DNA of 64,000 nucleotides. Source: Nocardioides speluncae (GTDB lineage: Bacteria > Actinomycetota > Actinomycetes > Propionibacteriales > Nocardioidaceae). Under the pieces are notes generated by a model that worked only from the letters and a program-made list of their open reading frames with translations, had not been told where the DNA came from and ran no database searches. Position 1 is the stretch's first letter, and every line of letters starts with the position of its first letter. This document shows positions 48,045-55,811 of the stretch, piece by piece. The stretch covers positions 62,001-126,000 of the forward strand of contig NZ_QEOO01000005.1 in assembly GCF_003121585.1 (NCBI RefSeq). Reading direction: 5' to 3'. The translations under genes were made by a program, and so were the position numbers.

Positions 48045-48626
48045 TCACGCCTCGTAGGTCAGCGCCACCAGCCCGCTCCGGGTGACGGTGGCGGCCACCG
48101 GTCGCAGGCCAAGCAGCGCCGGCGTGACCGGCTCGATGAGCCGCTTGCCGCTGCCGAGCAGCACCGGATGCACCCAGATCTGGAAGGTGTCGACGAGCCG
48201 GTGCGCGACCAGCGTCTGGAGCAGCTGCAGGCTGCCCGCTACGACGACGTCGCCGGCGGTGGACGCCTTGAGCTCCGCGACCCGCTCCGGGATCCGGTCG
48301 CTCCAGATCGTGGTGTTCGCTCAGGTCACCTCCGTGAGCGTGGTCGAGACGACGTGCTTGGGGCGGTCGTTGAGGGCGGCGGCGATCCGGTCGCCAGGGT
48401 CGGTGACCGCGGACCAGTGCGGCTGCCAGAGCTCGTAGGTGCGGCGGCCGAAGATGAAGGCGCCGGCGTTCTGGTAAAGCGTCGTGCCGTACTCGCGGTG
48501 GTCTGCCAGCTGCGGCCCGGCCCATCCGCCGTGCGCGAATCCCCCGTCGGTGTCCTCGCCGGCATGGCCGGGTGCCTGGGCGACGCCGTCGACCGAGACG
48601 TACTCGATGACGGTCAGCGTGCTCAT
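48045..48626 (-). pseudogene. dihydrofolate reductase-like (RibD C-terminal) protein with an internal stop codon
   Basis: The frame from ATG 48626 to TGA 48047-48045 encodes a 193-codon RibD_C/DHFR-like reductase but has TGA at 48323-48321 in place of one sense codon (codon 102). Before it: MSTLTVIEYVSVDGVAQAPG and GAFIFGRRTYELWQPHW. After it, in the same frame: DVVVAGSLQLLQTLVAHRLV and QIWVHPVLLGSGKRLIEPV, both family parts. TGG-to-TGA (Trp, giving EVTWANTT) would explain the stop. A selenocysteine reading is not supported. Last gene of the minus-strand set that diverges from the LysR-hydrolase gene; ATG overlaps the DUF998 stop. Confidence 0.82.
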
Positions 48627-49234
48627 GCCCGCACCTCTCCGGAAGGCCGCGCCACGACGACGGCGGTCCAGACCGACGCATGCAGCGCGGCCGCGACGAA
48701 GAGCAGCGTGGTGGCTTGGGTCGGCGCGGCGCTCAGGCCGACCCAGGCCAGGAGGAGCGCCGTCCCGGCGGCCACCGAGTAGGCGCGCAGGCCCGGGCGG
48801 CCGGCCCTGCGGTACCGGCGGGCCATCACGAACGCAGCGGCGATGACCGCGACGAACCCGATGCCCGCCACCGCGAAGTGGGCGGCGCCCTGGACCGTGA
48901 CCTCGGGTACGCCGTCGGGCGTGCCCGGTGGGAAGCCGCCACCCGGATCGGCGCGGAAGATCCCCGCGCCGACCAGGCCGAGCCCGTAGATTCCGATCAG
49001 GTACGGCGCCCAGCCGGGGCCGTCCCCGGGCGGCGCGGCTCGCCGCATCCCGGCGGCGGCGAGCACGGTCAGCGCCCCGGTGAGGAGGAAGTTGGTGACC
49101 TGGATCCAGCCGTGGGTGCCGTTCTCAGCGAGGCTGAGGATGTGCCGGTGCGGCTCGAGCCCGTCGCGGAACAGGTATTGACCGCCGGCCAGGGTCAGGT
49201 AAACCGCCGCCGCCGCGGTGGCCGGCCCCGTCAT
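48623..49234 (-). CDS. DUF998 family membrane protein
   Basis: A 203-residue protein with six predicted helices. Family marks: the start MTGPATAAAAVYLTLAGGQY, ILSLAENGTHGWIQVTNFLL, and GIFRADPGGGFPPGTPDGVP (loop). Unknown function. Both ends overlap neighbouring genes by four bases (ATGA), so it belongs to the operon of alpha/beta hydrolase, DUF998 and DHFR-like genes. This DUF998 plus DHFR-like grouping is seen beside regulators in other actinobacteria. Confidence 0.88.
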   Translation of the reverse strand: MTGPATAAAAVYLTLAGGQYLFRDGLEPHRHILSLAENGTHGWIQVTNFLLTGALTVLAAAGMRRAAPPGDGPGWAPYLIGIYGLGLVGAGIFRADPGGGFPPGTPDGVPEVTVQGAAHFAVAGIGFVAVIAAAFVMARRYRRAGRPGLRAYSVAAGTALLLAWVGLSAAPTQATTLLFVAAALHASVWTAVVVARPSGEVRA

Positions 49235-50061
49235 GACCCGGCGCCGTTCTGTGCGACGAGGAACTCGGCGAGCGCCGGCGCCAGCGCGCCGCTGTCGACG
49301 TTGTGCGGCTGGCCGGCCAGCGTCCGCCGGCTGCCGCCGGGGATGAGCTCGGCCACCCGGTCCGCAGCGCGAGTCAGCCAGGGCGTGGTGCCGCCGTCCA
49401 GGACCAGCGTCGGGCAGGTGACCCGGGCGACGCGCTCGACGGGGACGTCGAAGTCGCCGGCCTGGGCAGCGTCGTACACCAGGGCGGGATTGGCGGCGTT
49501 CTCGATGAAGCCCCAGTACGGGCTCTGGCGAAGGCCGGCGATCACCTCGGGCGGCATCCCGACCGCCGCACCCAGGAACAGTTCGACCATGTCGCCGTTG
49601 CGATCGTGCTGGGCCAGGGCCGCTTGCCGGAGCTGGTAGTCGGAGGGCACCTCCGGCCCACCGGAGCCGGCGGCGAACGGCGGCTCCCACAGAGTCAGCC
49701 GGTGGATCGGCATCCCGGCGGCAGCCGCGCGGAACGCGATGAACGCGCCGCCGGAGTTGCCGAACAGGCTGACCCCTGCGCTGTCGCCCGCGGTCACCGC
49801 CTCGGCGACGGCCATCAGGTCCTCGACCTCTCGGTCGACGTGGAAGGGCTGGGTGTCGCCGCTGGTCCCTCGTCCGCGACGGTCGTAGTTCACGACGGTG
49901 CGGGTGTCGGCAAGCAGCGCGGCCAGCTCGGCGTGCGAGCTGCGCTCGGTGGGGCCGGCGCAGATGAGGACGACGACCGGGCCGGAGCCCTGCCGGTCGA
50001 AGTCGATCCGGGTGCCGTCGGCGGAGGTGACGGTGGAGGTGTGGGTAGGTGAGCTGGACAT
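49231..50061 (-). CDS. alpha/beta hydrolase
   Basis: A 276-residue alpha/beta hydrolase. The nucleophile elbow is SLFGNSGGAFIAF (Gly-Asn-Ser-Gly-Gly, Ser about residue 107), an oxyanion-type region is VVVLICAGPTERSS, and the catalytic aspartate and histidine regions are CPTLVLDGGTTPW and LAGQPHNVDSGALAP. Cytosolic, substrate unknown. ATG 50061 has AGGAA upstream; a longer frame to 50655 is a shadow. Second gene of the divergent set, 14 bases after the small hydrolase-like gene. Confidence 0.9.
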   Translation of the reverse strand: MSSSPTHTSTVTSADGTRIDFDRQGSGPVVVLICAGPTERSSHAELAALLADTRTVVNYDRRGRGTSGDTQPFHVDREVEDLMAVAEAVTAGDSAGVSLFGNSGGAFIAFRAAAAGMPIHRLTLWEPPFAAGSGGPEVPSDYQLRQAALAQHDRNGDMVELFLGAAVGMPPEVIAGLRQSPYWGFIENAANPALVYDAAQAGDFDVPVERVARVTCPTLVLDGGTTPWLTRAADRVAELIPGGSRRTLAGQPHNVDSGALAPALAEFLVAQNGAGS

Positions 50062-50075
50062 GGTGATCGTTCCTT

Positions 50076-50417
50076 TCATTGGTGGGGTGACTGGCGAGGC
50101 GGCATCCACCGCGACAGCGGGCCGCCCCGAATCGGACGGTCCGAGCCGAGGTCGACCGCGTGGTCGGCCAGCCAGCCGAGCACGTACGAGAACGCGTCGG
50201 CCGGCGGCGGCAGCGGATCGGTGACGGTGACCACGAGCAGCCCCGCGTCGGCTGCCGCCGACTCGATGTCCTCGGCGAGGTCGGGCTGTTCCTGGTCGGC
50301 GACCAGCAGGACCACTGGTGGCAGCCCGGTGGGCGCCGCGCAGGTGGGCCACACCAGCGTCGTGCGGAGCTCGCCGCTCGGCGCCTGGAGGAGAAGCGTG
50401 CCTCGGGTCGGTGTCAT
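50076..50417 (-). CDS. truncated alpha/beta-hydrolase-like protein, 113 aa
   Basis: It resembles only the N-terminal half of an alpha/beta hydrolase-3 domain: LPPVVLLVADQEQPDLAEDI (the strand and turn before the oxyanion loop), then PPADAFSYVLGWLADHAVDL, the helix that precedes the GDSAG nucleophile. The protein ends where the nucleophile should be, and no catalytic Ser, Asp or His is present. Starts at ATG 50417, divergent from the LysR-hydrolase gene. It may be a remnant, or an inactive binding protein. Confidence in translation is moderate. Confidence 0.55.
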   Translation of the reverse strand: MTPTRGTLLLQAPSGELRTTLVWPTCAAPTGLPPVVLLVADQEQPDLAEDIESAAADAGLLVVTVTDPLPPPADAFSYVLGWLADHAVDLGSDRPIRGGPLSRWMPPRQSPHQ

Positions 50418-50476
50418 GCCAACGACGCTGACACCGGGCAGGGTCCGAAGGGAAAGGCCGCTGCGGCACCACCGTC

Positions 50477-50491
50477 ATGCCGCAACGGCAT
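50477..50491. promoter_or_regulatory. LysR-type T-N11-A dyad
   Basis: ATGCCGCAACGGCAT is a perfect dyad (ATGCCG-CAA-CGGCAT) that fits the LysR-family T-N11-A rule. It lies 36 bases before the LysR-hydrolase start and 59 bases before the divergent operon start, the usual place for autoregulation plus control of the divergent target. Confidence 0.75.
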
Positions 50492-50514
50492 AGGACGTCC
50501 GCGCCCGACTCGCG

Positions 50515-50520
50515 GATACT
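50515..50520 (+). promoter_or_regulatory. -10 element GATACT for a leaderless LysR-hydrolase transcript
   Basis: GATACT is followed by seven bases and then ATG 50528, with no ribosome site; the T-N11-A dyad lies 23 bases upstream, over the -35 region, as expected for autorepression. Confidence 0.4.
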
Positions 50521-50527
50521 CGGACCC

Positions 50528-51823
50528 ATGGACACCGACCCGTCCGACAGCGCGGCCGCGAGCGGGAGGCTGATCGACCTGCCGAAGGCGCCCGACGCGA
50601 TCGAGCTGCGGCACCTCCGGTTCTTCCTCGCGGTCGCCGAGGAGCTGAACTTCACCCGCGCGGCCGAACGGCTCTACCTCACCCAGCCGGCCCTGTCCCG
50701 CCAGATCCGCGCCCTCGAACGCCTTCTCGACGTCGAGCTGCTCTCACGATCCACCCACCACGTGGAGCTGACGGTGGCCGGGCAGGCGCTGCTCAACCGG
50801 GTCCGGCCGCTGCTGACCGACCTCGACGACGCCGTACAGCACACGCGCGCGGTCGGCGGCGAGAACCAGCAGCGACTGGAGCGGCTGACCCAGCCGATCG
50901 TCGACCAGCTGCTCACCGGGCTGGACGCGTTCCGGCAGGCGTTCGAGGCGATGAACGCGCAGCTCCCGACCCCGGACGGAGTCGCCACCCGGCCGGTCAA
51001 CGCCGGCGGCGTGCCCGCGCTCGTGTACACCTCCGCTCAGGCCGCGACCGCCGACCCCACCGCCGACTCGGCCGCTGATCCCGCGGTCATCTACATCCAC
51101 GGCGGCGGCTACCTCTCCGGGTCGGCGTTCGGCTCCCGCCCGCTGGCCGGGATCCTGTCGGTCACCTGCGCGAGCCCGGTGCTGGTGCCCGACTACCGGC
51201 TCGCTCCCGAGCACCCGTACCCGGCGGCCGTCGACGACGTCGAGCGGAGCTACGGGTGGCTGGCCGGACGGGCAGCTGATCCCGCTGGCCTGGCCCTGGT
51301 CGCCGACTCGTCCGGCGCCGGACTGGTGATGTCGCTCCTGCAGCGACTCCGCGCGACCGGCGCGGCGATGCCCGGCACGGTGGTGCTCCTCAGCCCGTGG
51401 GTCGACCTGGAGTGCCTGTTCCTCGACCACGAGACGGAGGGCGACCCGCAGGCCCGCGCCGTACGCGACCAGGTGGACATGTGCGTGCCGACCTACCTCG
51501 GTACGACGTCGCCCGCCGACCCGGCCGTGAACCCCTTGCACGCCGACCTGACCGGCCTGCCGCCGATGCTCGTCCAGGTCGGCACCGGCGACTTCGTGCT
51601 CCGCGACGCCAAGGAGCTGGTCGGCCGGGCGCGGGAGCACGGCGTACCCGCGACGCTCGAGCTCTACCCGGCCAACACCCACGTCTTCCACCTGTTCTGG
51701 TCCTTCCTGCCGGAGGCGGCGAAGGCGATCGAGGCCGTCGGGGCCCACGTACGAGCTATGACAAACCGGACGACTGGACTAGGCGAAAGTTCGCATATCG
51801 GCACTTCTCGGACTGCGACGTAG
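50528..51823 (+). CDS. LysR-type DNA-binding domain fused to an alpha/beta hydrolase (HSL family)
   Basis: A 431-residue two-domain protein. Residues 24-110 form a LysR-type winged helix: LRHLRFFLAVAEELNFTRAA, ERLYLTQPALSRQIRALERL and the linker helix LLDDLDDAVQ-like region. The usual LysR ligand domain is missing. Residues 132-410 are a complete HSL-type alpha/beta hydrolase: cap helix FRQAFEAMNAQLP, oxyanion HGGGY (191-195), nucleophile elbow ADSSGAG (Ser261, normal GDSAGG altered), Asp355 in GTGDFV and His385 in ANTHVFH. The chain runs in one frame without interruption. The last 20 residues are not conserved-looking. It may sense an ester or act on its inducer; both are inference. Divergent from four genes that include another hydrolase. 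Confidence 0.9.
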   Translation: MDTDPSDSAAASGRLIDLPKAPDAIELRHLRFFLAVAEELNFTRAAERLYLTQPALSRQIRALERLLDVELLSRSTHHVELTVAGQALLNRVRPLLTDLDDAVQHTRAVGGENQQRLERLTQPIVDQLLTGLDAFRQAFEAMNAQLPTPDGVATRPVNAGGVPALVYTSAQAATADPTADSAADPAVIYIHGGGYLSGSAFGSRPLAGILSVTCASPVLVPDYRLAPEHPYPAAVDDVERSYGWLAGRAADPAGLALVADSSGAGLVMSLLQRLRATGAAMPGTVVLLSPWVDLECLFLDHETEGDPQARAVRDQVDMCVPTYLGTTSPADPAVNPLHADLTGLPPMLVQVGTGDFVLRDAKELVGRAREHGVPATLELYPANTHVFHLFWSFLPEAAKAIEAVGAHVRAMTNRTTGLGESSHIGTSRTAT

Positions 51824-51931
51824 TCCTGCTGGGTCACCCATCGAAGGGTGGGCAAAGTTTGTGGTTCCGCCGGTCACAAGCAACCACACCTGGGGCTAGC
51901 GTGCTGTGCCCACAGGGGTGGAAGGAGTCAG

Positions 51932-52477
51932 GTGAGACAAGGCCGTCACACCGCCCGGCGTGCCATCGCCAGTGTGCCTCGAGGCGCCGCGGTCGTCGTA
52001 CCGGTGGCCGCACTCGCCACCGTCGCGGTCGTCGCCGTCGCCACGTTCGGCCCGGACGCCGCGCTCCCGGACCGCAGGACCGCGATCGGCACGGCGACCT
52101 CGGTCCCGGCCGAGGTCGAGGCCGTGGTCGCGAATCCCGGCGCCGACGAGCCGGCACCGTCCCGGTCACATCCCCCGTCGGCGCCACCGACTGCCTCATC
52201 AGTGGATGCGACGACACCCCCGGCGAGCGGCGCGCCGTCCTCGACGCCGCCGCCCGCACCCACGACCGACGCAACCAGCCCGACCACAGCACCCCCGTCA
52301 TCGCCGTCCGCGAGCCCACCCGAACCGTCGCTCACGCCGACGCCGACCGCCCATCCGTCGCCTGACCCGCCGGCGTCTCGCGAGGCAGCCGTCTTCCGGT
52401 GTCTGGCCGACGGAGTCAGCGCCCTCGACCTCGAGGGGCTCGCGGACTGTGTGAACGACTACCTGTTCGGTAGTTGA
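51932..52477 (+). CDS. Pro/Ser/Thr-rich membrane-anchored protein of unknown function
   Basis: A 181-residue protein. The N-terminus is basic (VRQGRHTARRAIASVPRG), then a membrane helix (AAVVVPVAALATVAVVAVAT). Residues 60-145 are a low-complexity Pro/Ser/Thr/Ala linker of cell-wall type, and the last 30 residues form a small domain with two cysteines (VFRCLADGVSALDLEGLADC). GTG 51932 has GGAAGGAG four bases upstream. Convergent with kynU. It may be a surface protein or the fragment of a larger wall-anchored protein. No known family. Confidence 0.65.
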   Translation: MRQGRHTARRAIASVPRGAAVVVPVAALATVAVVAVATFGPDAALPDRRTAIGTATSVPAEVEAVVANPGADEPAPSRSHPPSAPPTASSVDATTPPASGAPSSTPPPAPTTDATSPTTAPPSSPSASPPEPSLTPTPTAHPSPDPPASREAAVFRCLADGVSALDLEGLADCVNDYLFGS

Positions 52478-52484
52478 GGAAGCC

Positions 52485-53741
52485 TCAGCCTGACTCGCTG
52501 CTCAGCAGGTCGCGGATGTGGGCGAAGGCGATGGCGACCTCGGCGAAGCTGGTACTGAGCGGGGACAGGCCGGCTCGGAGCCCGCTGGGTGGCCGGTAGT
52601 CCGGGATCACGCCGCGATCCCACAGCTGCGCGACTGCGGCGCTCATCGCCGGGTGCTCGAGGGTGACGTGTCCCCCACGAAGCTCGGGGTCGCGCGGCGA
52701 GGCGACCGCGACGCCGTACGGCGCGAGCATGGTGTCGGCGAGCTCCACGGCGAACTCGGTCAGCAGGACGGACTTCGCGCGCACCTGCGGCATCCCTGCT
52801 CGCTCGAGCAGGACCAGCATGTCGTGGAGCGGCACCATGGCCAGGATCGGCGGCGTACCGCTGATGAACCGCCGGATACCGGCGGCCGGCTGGTACGACG
52901 GACCCATGGCGAACGGGTCGGCGTGCCCCATCCAGCCGGCGATCGGCTGCACCAGCTCGCCGTGGAGACGCTCGGCCACGTAGGCGAAGGCCGGCGCCCC
53001 CGGGCCACCGTTGAGGTACTTGTAGCTGCAGCCGACGGCAAGGTCGACGTCGGCGGCGTCGAGCCCGAGCTCGACGGCTCCCGCAGAATGGCAGAGGTCC
53101 CACAGCATCAGTGCGCCGGCCTCGTGGACGGCGGCCGTGATGCCAGGCAGGTCGGCGACGTAGGCGGACTTGTAGGCGACGTGGCTGAGCGCGACCAGCG
53201 CGGTCCGGTCGGACAGCAGCTGCTGGACCTCATGCAGCTGTACGCCGGTCGCCGGGTCCGGTGTGATCCAGCGGAGGGTCAGGCCCGCTTCCCGCGCAAC
53301 CGCGTCGAGGATGAACCGGTCGGTCGGGAAGTTCTCGGTGTCGGCCACGATCTCGGCGCGGCCGGAGCGGGCCTGAACCGCCGCCCGCGCCAGCTTGTAG
53401 AGCAGCACGGTCGTGGAGTCCGCGACCACGGTCTGTCCGGCGGCGGCGCCGAGCACAACCCGTCCGAGCAGATCGCCCAGCTCGGTCGGACGGTCCATCC
53501 ACTGCTCGTCCCAGGACCGGATCAGGCGCTCGCCCCACTCCCCCTCGACGAACTCCGCCAGCCTGCGGCCGGACGACCGCAGCGGACGCCCCAGCGAGTT
53601 GCCGTCGAGGTAGGCCAGCACGCCGTCGCTGTGCACGAACTCGGCGCGGTAGCCGGCGAGCGGATCGGCGTCATCGAACGCCGCAGCCTTGGCGGCAAGA
53701 TCGTCGGGCACCTGTGGCGACAGGTCATCATCGTGCGACAT
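52485..53741 (-). CDS. kynU: kynureninase
   Basis: A 418-residue PLP enzyme that cleaves kynurenine to anthranilate and alanine. The Schiff-base lysine is Lys241 in GCSYKYLNGGPGAPA; Asp215 and His218 region is MLWDLCHSAGAVEL, and the end LRAGLSPLSTSFAEV is family-like. ATG 53741 has GAGGAG four bases upstream; the frame upstream of it is not used. No tryptophan dioxygenase or formamidase gene is next to it. Divergent from a secreted protease with a LacI-type operator between the starts. Confidence 0.92.
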   Translation of the reverse strand: MSHDDDLSPQVPDDLAAKAAAFDDADPLAGYRAEFVHSDGVLAYLDGNSLGRPLRSSGRRLAEFVEGEWGERLIRSWDEQWMDRPTELGDLLGRVVLGAAAGQTVVADSTTVLLYKLARAAVQARSGRAEIVADTENFPTDRFILDAVAREAGLTLRWITPDPATGVQLHEVQQLLSDRTALVALSHVAYKSAYVADLPGITAAVHEAGALMLWDLCHSAGAVELGLDAADVDLAVGCSYKYLNGGPGAPAFAYVAERLHGELVQPIAGWMGHADPFAMGPSYQPAAGIRRFISGTPPILAMVPLHDMLVLLERAGMPQVRAKSVLLTEFAVELADTMLAPYGVAVASPRDPELRGGHVTLEHPAMSAAVAQLWDRGVIPDYRPPSGLRAGLSPLSTSFAEVAIAFAHIRDLLSSESG

Positions 53742-53799
53742 AGAGCTCCTCGGTGGCCTCTCGGTGCCATCTTGTAGACGCGCCTGACAACGTAGGCCA

Positions 53800-53823
53800 C
53801 TCTCATTGATGAGAGCGCTCTCA
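53800..53823. promoter_or_regulatory. LacI-type operator between kynU and the protease gene
   Basis: TGAGAGCGCTCTCA (53810-53823) is a perfect 14-bp palindrome with the central CG pair typical of LacI-family sites. It partly overlaps a second dyad CTCTCA-TTGA-TGAGAG (53800-53815). It lies 34 bases before the protease ATG and 59 bases before the kynU start. Confidence 0.7.
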
Positions 53824-53856
53824 CACACCGACCGCCATTAGGTGAGGAGAGTTCTG

Positions 53857-54974
53857 ATGAAAGCCCTACTGACCGCCGTACTCGCGGCGGGCTTCTTGAC
53901 TGTGCCCGTGCAGGCGCTGGCAGCGCCCGATCCTCTGACCGTCGCCGACCAGTCGGCCGCCATGCAGCGCGACTTCGGTCTGACCGAACAGCAGATGCAG
54001 GCACGGCTGGCTGCCGAGACGTCCGCCGCCAAGTTGTTGCCGTCGGCTCGGAAGGCGGCCGGCGCCGCCTTCGGCGGGGCCTGGTACGACGCCGCCACCC
54101 AGAAGCTGGTCGTCGGAGTGGTCGGCGCCGCACGCACGGACGCCGTCCGCGCCACGGGTGCGCGGGTGACCGCCGTACCCGTCTCGGCAAAGGCGCTGAA
54201 CCAGCGGAAGGCTGCCGTCGACAAACTTGCGGGCAAGGCCGTCCCGCGCGCGGTGAGCGGCTGGGCCGCCGACCCGCGGACCGGCAAGTCGTGATCAAGG
54301 TCCAGACGGGCAAGCACTCCAAGGCCGTCGACGCGTTCGTGGCGAGGGTCGCGAAGGCCGGTGCGGTGTCGGTCGAGGACGTGGCGGCTCAGGCGCCACG
54401 TACCTTTGCCGCCGGCACCGTCGGCGGCGACCCGTACTACGTCAGCAACATCCGCTGCTCGATCGGCTTCTCCGTGTACGGCGGGTACGTCACCGCCGGC
54501 CACTGCGGCCGAGGCGGCATGGTGCGCGGCTGGGACGGCTCCAACCAGGGCGAGTTCCGGGGCTGGTCGTTCCCCGGCAACGACTACGGCTGGGTGGCCA
54601 CCGGCTACGGCTGGTGGACCGTGCCGGTCGTGCTCGGCTGGGGACAGACCAGCGACCGGCTCGTCCGCGGGTCGTGGGAGGCGCCGATCGGCTCGTCGGT
54701 CTGCCGCAGCGGTTCGACGACGCATTGGCACTGCGGCACCATCCTGGCCAAGAACGAGACCGTGAACTACGGCAACGGCCAGCTGTTCTACGGCGCCACC
54801 AAGACCAGCGTCTGCGCCCAGGGCGGCGACTCCGGCGGGTCGTTCATCACCGGTGACCAGGCACAGGGCGTGACGTCCGGCGGCTGGGGCAACTGCAGCA
54901 GCGGCGGCGAGACCTGGTTCCAGCCCGTCAACGAGATCCTGCAGGCGTACGGCCTCAGACTGCACACCGCGTAG
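53857..54974 (+). pseudogene. secreted streptogrisin-type S1 serine protease, split by a one-base frameshift
   Basis: Frame 1 (53857-54294) holds the signal peptide (MKALLTAVLAAGFLTVPVQA) and an alpha-lytic-type prodomain up to AVSGWAADPRTGKS, then TGA. Frame 2 (54291-54974) goes on without signal peptide: VIKVQTGKHSKAVDAFVARV, then the mature protease with His (VTAGHCG), Asp (NDYGW) and Ser (GGDSGGS) and a disulphide-rich end. One lost base near 54290 (AAGTC-GTG) joins them; the two overlap as GTGA. The restored protein would have about 372 residues. RBS GAGGAG seven bases before the ATG. Probably a sequencing or natural frameshift; two separate proteins are less likely as the second has no export signal. 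Confidence 0.85.
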
Positions 54975-55002
54975 CCTCGGGGCTCACGAGAGAATCGACA
55001 AA

Positions 55003-55038
55003 GCCCCTCTGACCCGCGTTTCCGCAGGTCAGAGGGGC
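55003..55038. terminator. 12-bp hairpin, bidirectional terminator
   Basis: GCCCCTCTGACC (55003-55014) and GGTCAGAGGGGC (55027-55038) pair perfectly around a 12-base loop. It lies 29 bases after the protease stop, and its right arm covers the stop codon of the convergent nuclease-like gene. Confidence 0.8.
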
Positions 55039-55763
55039 ACCCTGCCCACAGTCGGCGGGAGCCGGTAGCCCTGGTAAGCGGACAGTTGGATCGCCATCAA
55101 ACCGCCCACGCGGGCAACAGGGATCAAGTAGTAGTCGAGGTCGCCGTCGATGACGAAGAAGTGGTCGATCTGGTCAGGGTCGTATGGCGTGCGCTCCTTG
55201 CCCGTTGTGGAGAGCCACACGGTCCACGACGGTCCAGTACGTACCGTTGTCGTCTTGACCTGGATCCGTTCCGCCTTCTCACCGGTCCACACGAGCAGGT
55301 CGTAGCGGCACGGCTCGAGCGGCCACGACACGGTCTGACCGCAGAGCTCGAACCACGCCGCCGCAAGCAGTGAACCCGCCCGCCTCAAGTTGGCCTGCTG
55401 TGGACGCATCTCTACGAGCGCCGGCTGCGGCATCGTCGGCGCGGCGAGGTGGGCGGTGTTGAGGCCGAGACGCGCGGCGTGGCCTCGGAGCGTCGAGGTG
55501 CTCGATCCGCCCGCCAGTCCGAGAGTCTCGGCAACCTGTGCCCAGCTTGTAGCCGTGGGCAATGCTGCGATCAACTGCTGGTCGGTCCAGCGCCGTTGGC
55601 CGGTGAAGTGGCTGTAGTCGAGCCCCAGCCGATCAGCGTGCATCCTGACCGAGCGCATCGCTGACGCGGAGGTGGCGGAATGGCCCAGCTCTCGGAGAAC
55701 ACCGCGCCACGAGCGTGACGCCTTGATGGCATCGGTCAACTGAGCGTCAGAGTAGCGCCTCAT
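55029..55763 (-). CDS. HTH-repeat protein with PD-(D/E)XK nuclease-like domain
   Basis: A 244-residue protein. The N-terminal half has two similar helical repeats (SDAQLTDAIKASRSWRGVLR and TDQQLIAALPTATSWAQVAE) that look like homing-endonuclease-type DNA-binding modules. The C-terminal part (about 130-215) resembles the PD-(D/E)XK fold of group I intron-associated endonucleases: LLAAAWFELCGQTVSWPLEP, CRYDLLVWTGEKAERIQVKT, with Asp and Gln-x-Lys in order. It sits 48 bases downstream of tRNA-Pro(GGG), and its strand is the same. It may be a mobile or homing gene placed at the tRNA; no intron is seen. Confidence 0.7.
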   Translation of the reverse strand: MRRYSDAQLTDAIKASRSWRGVLRELGHSATSASAMRSVRMHADRLGLDYSHFTGQRRWTDQQLIAALPTATSWAQVAETLGLAGGSSTSTLRGHAARLGLNTAHLAAPTMPQPALVEMRPQQANLRRAGSLLAAAWFELCGQTVSWPLEPCRYDLLVWTGEKAERIQVKTTTVRTGPSWTVWLSTTGKERTPYDPDQIDHFFVIDGDLDYYLIPVARVGGLMAIQLSAYQGYRLPPTVGRVPL

Positions 55764-55811
55764 GAGCCGAACGTACCTTGTCGCGCTCCAGAATGCGCCA
55801 CAAGCCTTCGG

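Noticed and set aside
48321-48323. TGA as a selenocysteine codon in the DHFR-like gene
   Set aside because: The family uses no selenocysteine, no SECIS-like hairpin was seen just behind the TGA, and TGG-to-TGA is the simple explanation.
54291-54294. Programmed frameshift or two coupled genes in the protease
   Set aside because: No slippery heptamer is seen at the junction, and the second part alone would lack an export signal; a one-base loss is simpler. It remains untested.
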